Source of the DNA: Saccharicrinis fermentans DSM 9555 = JCM 21142
GTDB taxonomy: Bacteria > Bacteroidota > Bacteroidia > Bacteroidales > Marinilabiliaceae
Reading direction: 5' to 3'
Length of the DNA: 64,000 bases
Assembly (NCBI RefSeq): GCF_000517085.1
Contig: NZ_KI912107.1
Coordinates: forward strand, 2,287,777-2,351,776
In this document: positions 60,954 through 64,000 of the stretch, one piece after another
Numbering within the stretch: the first letter of the stretch is position 1
How the letters are laid out: every line of letters starts with the position of its first letter
Made by a program: the position numbers and the translations under genes
Notes under the pieces: model-generated
Told to the model about the DNA's origin: nothing
The model's input: the letters and a program-made list of their open reading frames with translations, nothing else
The model's database searches: none

Positions 60954-61115
60954 AACCCAGATGATGTATTAGAACTTCGTCATAAGAATTAAAAGTGCAA
61001 TCAATATCTTGTTGTGATGAGACATAGCACCGCTATGGTAAGTTAAAACAAGCCTTAGGAATTGTTTGAAAGCAATTTTAATGCGCAATAGAATTTCTAA
61101 TGCATTTTCTGGGTT
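60954..61115. repeat. 3'-end palindromic element, full copy
   Basis: Terminal arms AACCCAGATGATGTATTAGAA (60954-60974) and the facing TTCTAATGCATTTTCTGGGT at 61095-61114 pair at 18 of 21 positions. Inside are the palindrome CATAGC-ACC-GCTATG (61023-61037) and AATTTTAATGCGCAATAGA. It starts 28 nt after the URO-D-like stop. A half copy (GACGCATTAGAATATCGCAA) lies at about 61229, just before the GH43 gene. The rest of 61116-61259 shows no gene. Confidence 0.75.
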
Positions 61116-61259
61116 AAACAGGCTATTTTGTTTTTCAAGAAAAATATTTACCCCCCTTTTTCACATCTCTATTTCGTCCTTCATTTCATTCTATATGACT
61201 AAATTGCTCTCTTCCTTTTAACTTGGATGACGCATTAGAATATCGCAATAAGTATAGAA

Positions 61260-62615
61260 ATGACATTATTTAAACGTACACTAAAATACATCGCCACCAT
61301 ATTAATAATCAACATCTTAAGCACGAACACCCATGGACAAAACCCAATCTGTCCGCCTGGAATGTATATTGCCGATCCCGAAGCTCACGTATGGGAGGAT
61401 GGTAAAATTTACATCTATGGCTCACGCGACGAAAGTGATGCCTATTGGTGTTCCCACAAACATCATGTGCTATTCAGCGATGATTTAAAAACCTGGCAAG
61501 TGGTTGAAGATGCTTTCGCTTCAAAAGGGACTAACGACCAAGTATCTTATTGCGACCACTTACTATTTGCCCCAGACTGCGCCTACAAAGACGGAACCTA
61601 CTACCTCTATTATTGCTCACCCGACAGGAAAATGTATACCGAAGGGGTAGCCACCAGTAAATATCCCACCGGCCCCTTTACGAATGGAAAACATATAAAA
61701 GGCGCCCAAGAGATAGATCCGGCAGTATTGGTAGATGATGATGGCCAGGCCTATTATTTATGGGGACAAGGATATCCAAAGATGGCCAAGCTGAAACCTA
61801 ACATGATGTGTATAGATCAAACGACCATATGCAAACCTCTTAACCAGGCTGGAAACGAAGCCTTTCACGAAGGATCTTCCATTCGAAAAATTGGCGATTG
61901 GTACTATCTGGTATTTGCCGACGATAGTAGAAACAACCGCCCTACCTGCTTAGGATATGCGATCAGTAAAAAACCGATGGGCCCATACGAGTATAAAGGA
62001 GTCATCATCGACAATGCCGGGAGTGATCCATCCATATGGAATAATCACGGTTCTATTGAAGCATTTAATGGACAATGGTACGTATTTTACCATCGTTCTA
62101 CTCATAACTCACAAAAATACAGAAAAACCTGCCTCGAACCCATCCAAATAAATAAAGACGGTACCATCAACGAGGTAGAAATGACCTCCCAAGGAGCATT
62201 ATCATATCTACCTGCGCAATCCCTGATTCAAGCAGAAAGAGCCTGTCTGTTATATGGAAGTGTATTCATCGACCACCTCATAAATAATGATTATCCCAAT
62301 GAAATATTAACACATATTAATCATAACGATTATGCGGCATACAAATACCTCCATTTCGAAAAAGGAATCAATCGCTTTAGAATAAAAACTTTTAATGCTA
62401 CCGGTGGGGCCGTTGAACTAAGAATAGACAGTGAAGACGGAAAACTTGTGGGTACATGCCAAATAAATCCTCAACCCAACAATACAGCTTATCAAATATC
62501 CGAATGTAAAGTCAGTAATATAAAAGGAAAACATGCATTGTTCCTCGTCTTTAAAGGCGGATCAGGTCATATGTTTGACGTGGATTACTTCGAATTCTTA
62601 AAACAACCTCTCTAA
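61260..62615 (+). CDS. GH43-family glycosidase with C-terminal carbohydrate-binding domain
   Basis: 451 residues with a signal peptide (ends near THGQ). A five-bladed propeller follows with the GH43 triad positions: Asp in YIADPEAHVWEDGKIYIYGS, Asp in GAQEIDPAVLVDDDGQAYYL, and Glu in EAFHEGSSIRKIGDWYYLVF. A CBM6-like jelly roll closes the protein (about 325-451, FEKGINRFRIKTFNATGGAV). GH43 members cut alpha-L-arabinose, beta-xylose or beta-galactose linkages; in this setting an exo-beta-galactosidase activity is a fair guess. It starts 333 nt after the URO-D-like gene and is followed at 39 nt by the propeller protein. Confidence 0.85.
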   Translation: MTLFKRTLKYIATILIINILSTNTHGQNPICPPGMYIADPEAHVWEDGKIYIYGSRDESDAYWCSHKHHVLFSDDLKTWQVVEDAFASKGTNDQVSYCDHLLFAPDCAYKDGTYYLYYCSPDRKMYTEGVATSKYPTGPFTNGKHIKGAQEIDPAVLVDDDGQAYYLWGQGYPKMAKLKPNMMCIDQTTICKPLNQAGNEAFHEGSSIRKIGDWYYLVFADDSRNNRPTCLGYAISKKPMGPYEYKGVIIDNAGSDPSIWNNHGSIEAFNGQWYVFYHRSTHNSQKYRKTCLEPIQINKDGTINEVEMTSQGALSYLPAQSLIQAERACLLYGSVFIDHLINNDYPNEILTHINHNDYAAYKYLHFEKGINRFRIKTFNATGGAVELRIDSEDGKLVGTCQINPQPNNTAYQISECKVSNIKGKHALFLVFKGGSGHMFDVDYFEFLKQPL

Positions 62616-62654
62616 TAATTTGTTAATAACAAAAAACCATTTTAAATAAAAAAC

Positions 62655-63866
62655 ATGAGCATTATCAAAAATTACACTCTTATAGGTCTACTATTTCTTT
62701 CGTCCCTATGTTTTGCACAAGTTAACAACAAGCTCATGCTTAACAAAACAGACATAAAAGATATATCTGCCAACAATACAGTATCGGTTACCAGCTATGA
62801 AAAAGGTGGAAACCATTACGTATATGCCGGAGGCTTTGGCGATGTAGATATATTCAGTCTGAATAAAGAAGGAAAGCTTAAGCCTATAGGAACACAGGAA
62901 CTATATTTAAAAAAAGGTCCTGCTAGAGGTATGATTGCTGACAAAATTGAAGGTAGCGATTTTTTATTCGTGGCTAACAAATATGGAAATGCCATCGAAG
63001 TATTTAAAATATTAACTGACGGATTGCTTGAACGGGTTTCCATAACAGAAGATACCGATAGCACTTACCTTGGCACCGCAATCACATTACAGGTGGTGCA
63101 CATGAAAACATCATCCTATTTATTTGCTGGCGGATTGGAAGAAACCCCAGGCTTAAGTTGCTTTCAAATAAATGGCGATGGTAAACTCACTCACATTCAA
63201 TCAATAAAAGATAATGACAAAATACATACCGATGGAATTATTGGAATGTTTACGCATAAAATAAACGGTAACACCTTTTTATATACAGGTGGTTTTCATG
63301 ACAACGGAGTCAGTAGTTTTAAAGTTTACGAAAACGGAACTTTTAAAAACATTAACAATATTGACGACAATGAGACAGACAGATACCTAACTGGAGCTTA
63401 TCCTGTTACCGGGGTTAAACTGGGACGAAATCACTATATAATAGTAGGTCACAGACACCATAAATACTATAAGAGAGCTGGTTTTATAAAAAACACAGAT
63501 TTTGTATATCACGGCGATGGGGTAAGCATTTTTAAAATTAACAAAAAGGGAGAACTTCTACCCCATTTTGTACTCAAAAATGATGAAAACACCAAGTTAT
63601 CCGGACAAACAAGAATCGAAATACTTTCCGTAAATAAAAGGGAGGCTGTATTAGCTGTCGCCACCAGAGATGACGCCAGCATTCAACTGTGCAAATTAAA
63701 CAAAAAAGGCATTCTCCAACCACTAAGTTATTGTGAAACAGGTTTTTCTATCTATTACGGTTTAAAATCTCATCAAATTGGAGACAATCACTTTCTCATT
63801 GCAGGATCTAACAGTTTCGATTTTAAAAAATTAGTGACCTATAAGGTCAGTAATGAAACTCATTAA
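62655..63866 (+). CDS. Secreted lactonase-like seven-bladed beta-propeller protein
   Basis: 403 residues with a signal peptide (LFLSSLCFAQ). Repeated blades have patterns such as HYVYAGGFGDVDIFSLNKEG, FLFVANKYGNAIEVFKILTD, YLFAGGLEETPGLSCFQING and FLYTGGFHDNGVSSFKVYEN. They resemble 6-phosphogluconolactonase/YncE-like propellers. Catalytic residues of the lactonase are not obvious, so it may be a binding protein. It shares an operon with the GH43 gene. No T9SS tail or lipobox, hence probably periplasmic. Confidence 0.65.
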   Translation: MSIIKNYTLIGLLFLSSLCFAQVNNKLMLNKTDIKDISANNTVSVTSYEKGGNHYVYAGGFGDVDIFSLNKEGKLKPIGTQELYLKKGPARGMIADKIEGSDFLFVANKYGNAIEVFKILTDGLLERVSITEDTDSTYLGTAITLQVVHMKTSSYLFAGGLEETPGLSCFQINGDGKLTHIQSIKDNDKIHTDGIIGMFTHKINGNTFLYTGGFHDNGVSSFKVYENGTFKNINNIDDNETDRYLTGAYPVTGVKLGRNHYIIVGHRHHKYYKRAGFIKNTDFVYHGDGVSIFKINKKGELLPHFVLKNDENTKLSGQTRIEILSVNKREAVLAVATRDDASIQLCKLNKKGILQPLSYCETGFSIYYGLKSHQIGDNHFLIAGSNSFDFKKLVTYKVSNETH

Positions 63867-64000
63867 GAAAAAACAGACAAACAATAAAAACAAAACATTA
63901 CCCCATCACATACTCTTTTAATATCCTGACGGTTCACACAGTCTTTGCTATTGGTTTGCTATTCGATTTATGGTCTCTTGCATATCAAGATCATAGAATC
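63867..64000. other. Window end, no gene supported
   Basis: An open frame on the plus strand runs to the edge (SFNILTVHTVFAIGLLF) but has no start codon and no recognisable motif. I see nothing else. Confidence 0.3.

Noticed and set aside
1-64000. CRISPR array, rRNA, tRNA or prophage
   Set aside because: No regular repeat-spacer pattern, no rRNA or tRNA signature and no phage structural genes were seen on either strand.
63900-64000. Start of a further gene at the window edge
   Set aside because: An open frame exists but has no start codon and no recognisable protein motif.

Overview
The window looks like a chromosome segment of a marine, seaweed-degrading member of the Bacteroidota, plausibly order Marinilabiliales or a relative. 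The grounds are AT-rich DNA, four secreted proteins ending in a type IX secretion (T9SS) sorting domain, TAnnTTTG-type promoter boxes, ECF sigma/FecR and SusD pieces, and a large agar/porphyran-type set of carbohydrate enzymes. The exact taxon cannot be fixed from the sequence alone.

Layout. (1) 1-4.6 kb is a decaying accessory region: IS66 and IS3 remnants, a small operon with a CHAP amidase, a lipoprotein, a broken RloB-like gene and many hairpins. (2) 4.6-8.8 kb holds a DUF6629-type membrane protein, an RNase H and a secreted beta-helix protein. (3) 8.9-12.1 kb is a thiamine locus (thiM-tenA-thiE-thiD) behind a TPP riboswitch and terminator. (4) 12.2-37.9 kb is a galactan-utilisation cluster: ECF sigma factor, a FecR::SusD chimera, GH86, GH2, GH16+CBM6, two GH29, an S1 sulfatase, a membrane-anchored winged-helix regulator, a second GH2, a three-domain GH43-like/GH16/GH16 protein and a very large Asp-box repeat protein. 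(5) 37.9-50.6 kb has a LacI fragment, an internally deleted glycerate kinase, a haem-c chemoreceptor and three large histidine kinases. (6) 50.8-63.9 kb returns to sugar metabolism: a TIM-barrel isomerase, a desaturase-Rieske-reductase fusion like rhizobial MocD/MocE/MocF joined together, an L-rhamnose-mutarotase-type protein, a third GH2, an AraC regulator, a galactokinase-like kinase, a URO-D/MtaA-like protein, a GH43 and a beta-propeller protein.

How it may work together (inference). GH86 and GH16 enzymes would cut agar or porphyran outside the cell. The sulfatase, GH29 (alpha-L-galactosidase or alpha-L-fucosidase type) and GH2 beta-galactosidases would trim oligosaccharides. The mutarotase, galactokinase-like kinase and isomerase would process the sugars. 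The Moc-like fusion is a good candidate for oxidative removal of the O-methyl group of 6-O-methyl-galactose, a job done elsewhere by a P450 system. No intact SusC/SusD pair is present; the only SusD piece is fused to FecR.

The least expected non-coding signal is a leader cassette repeated upstream of thiD, a GH29, the GH43-like/GH16/GH16 gene and the glycerate kinase, with a related piece before the GH16 gene. At several copies it carries a tiny ORF beginning MKLAW or similar. A separate family of palindromic elements sits at gene 3' ends.
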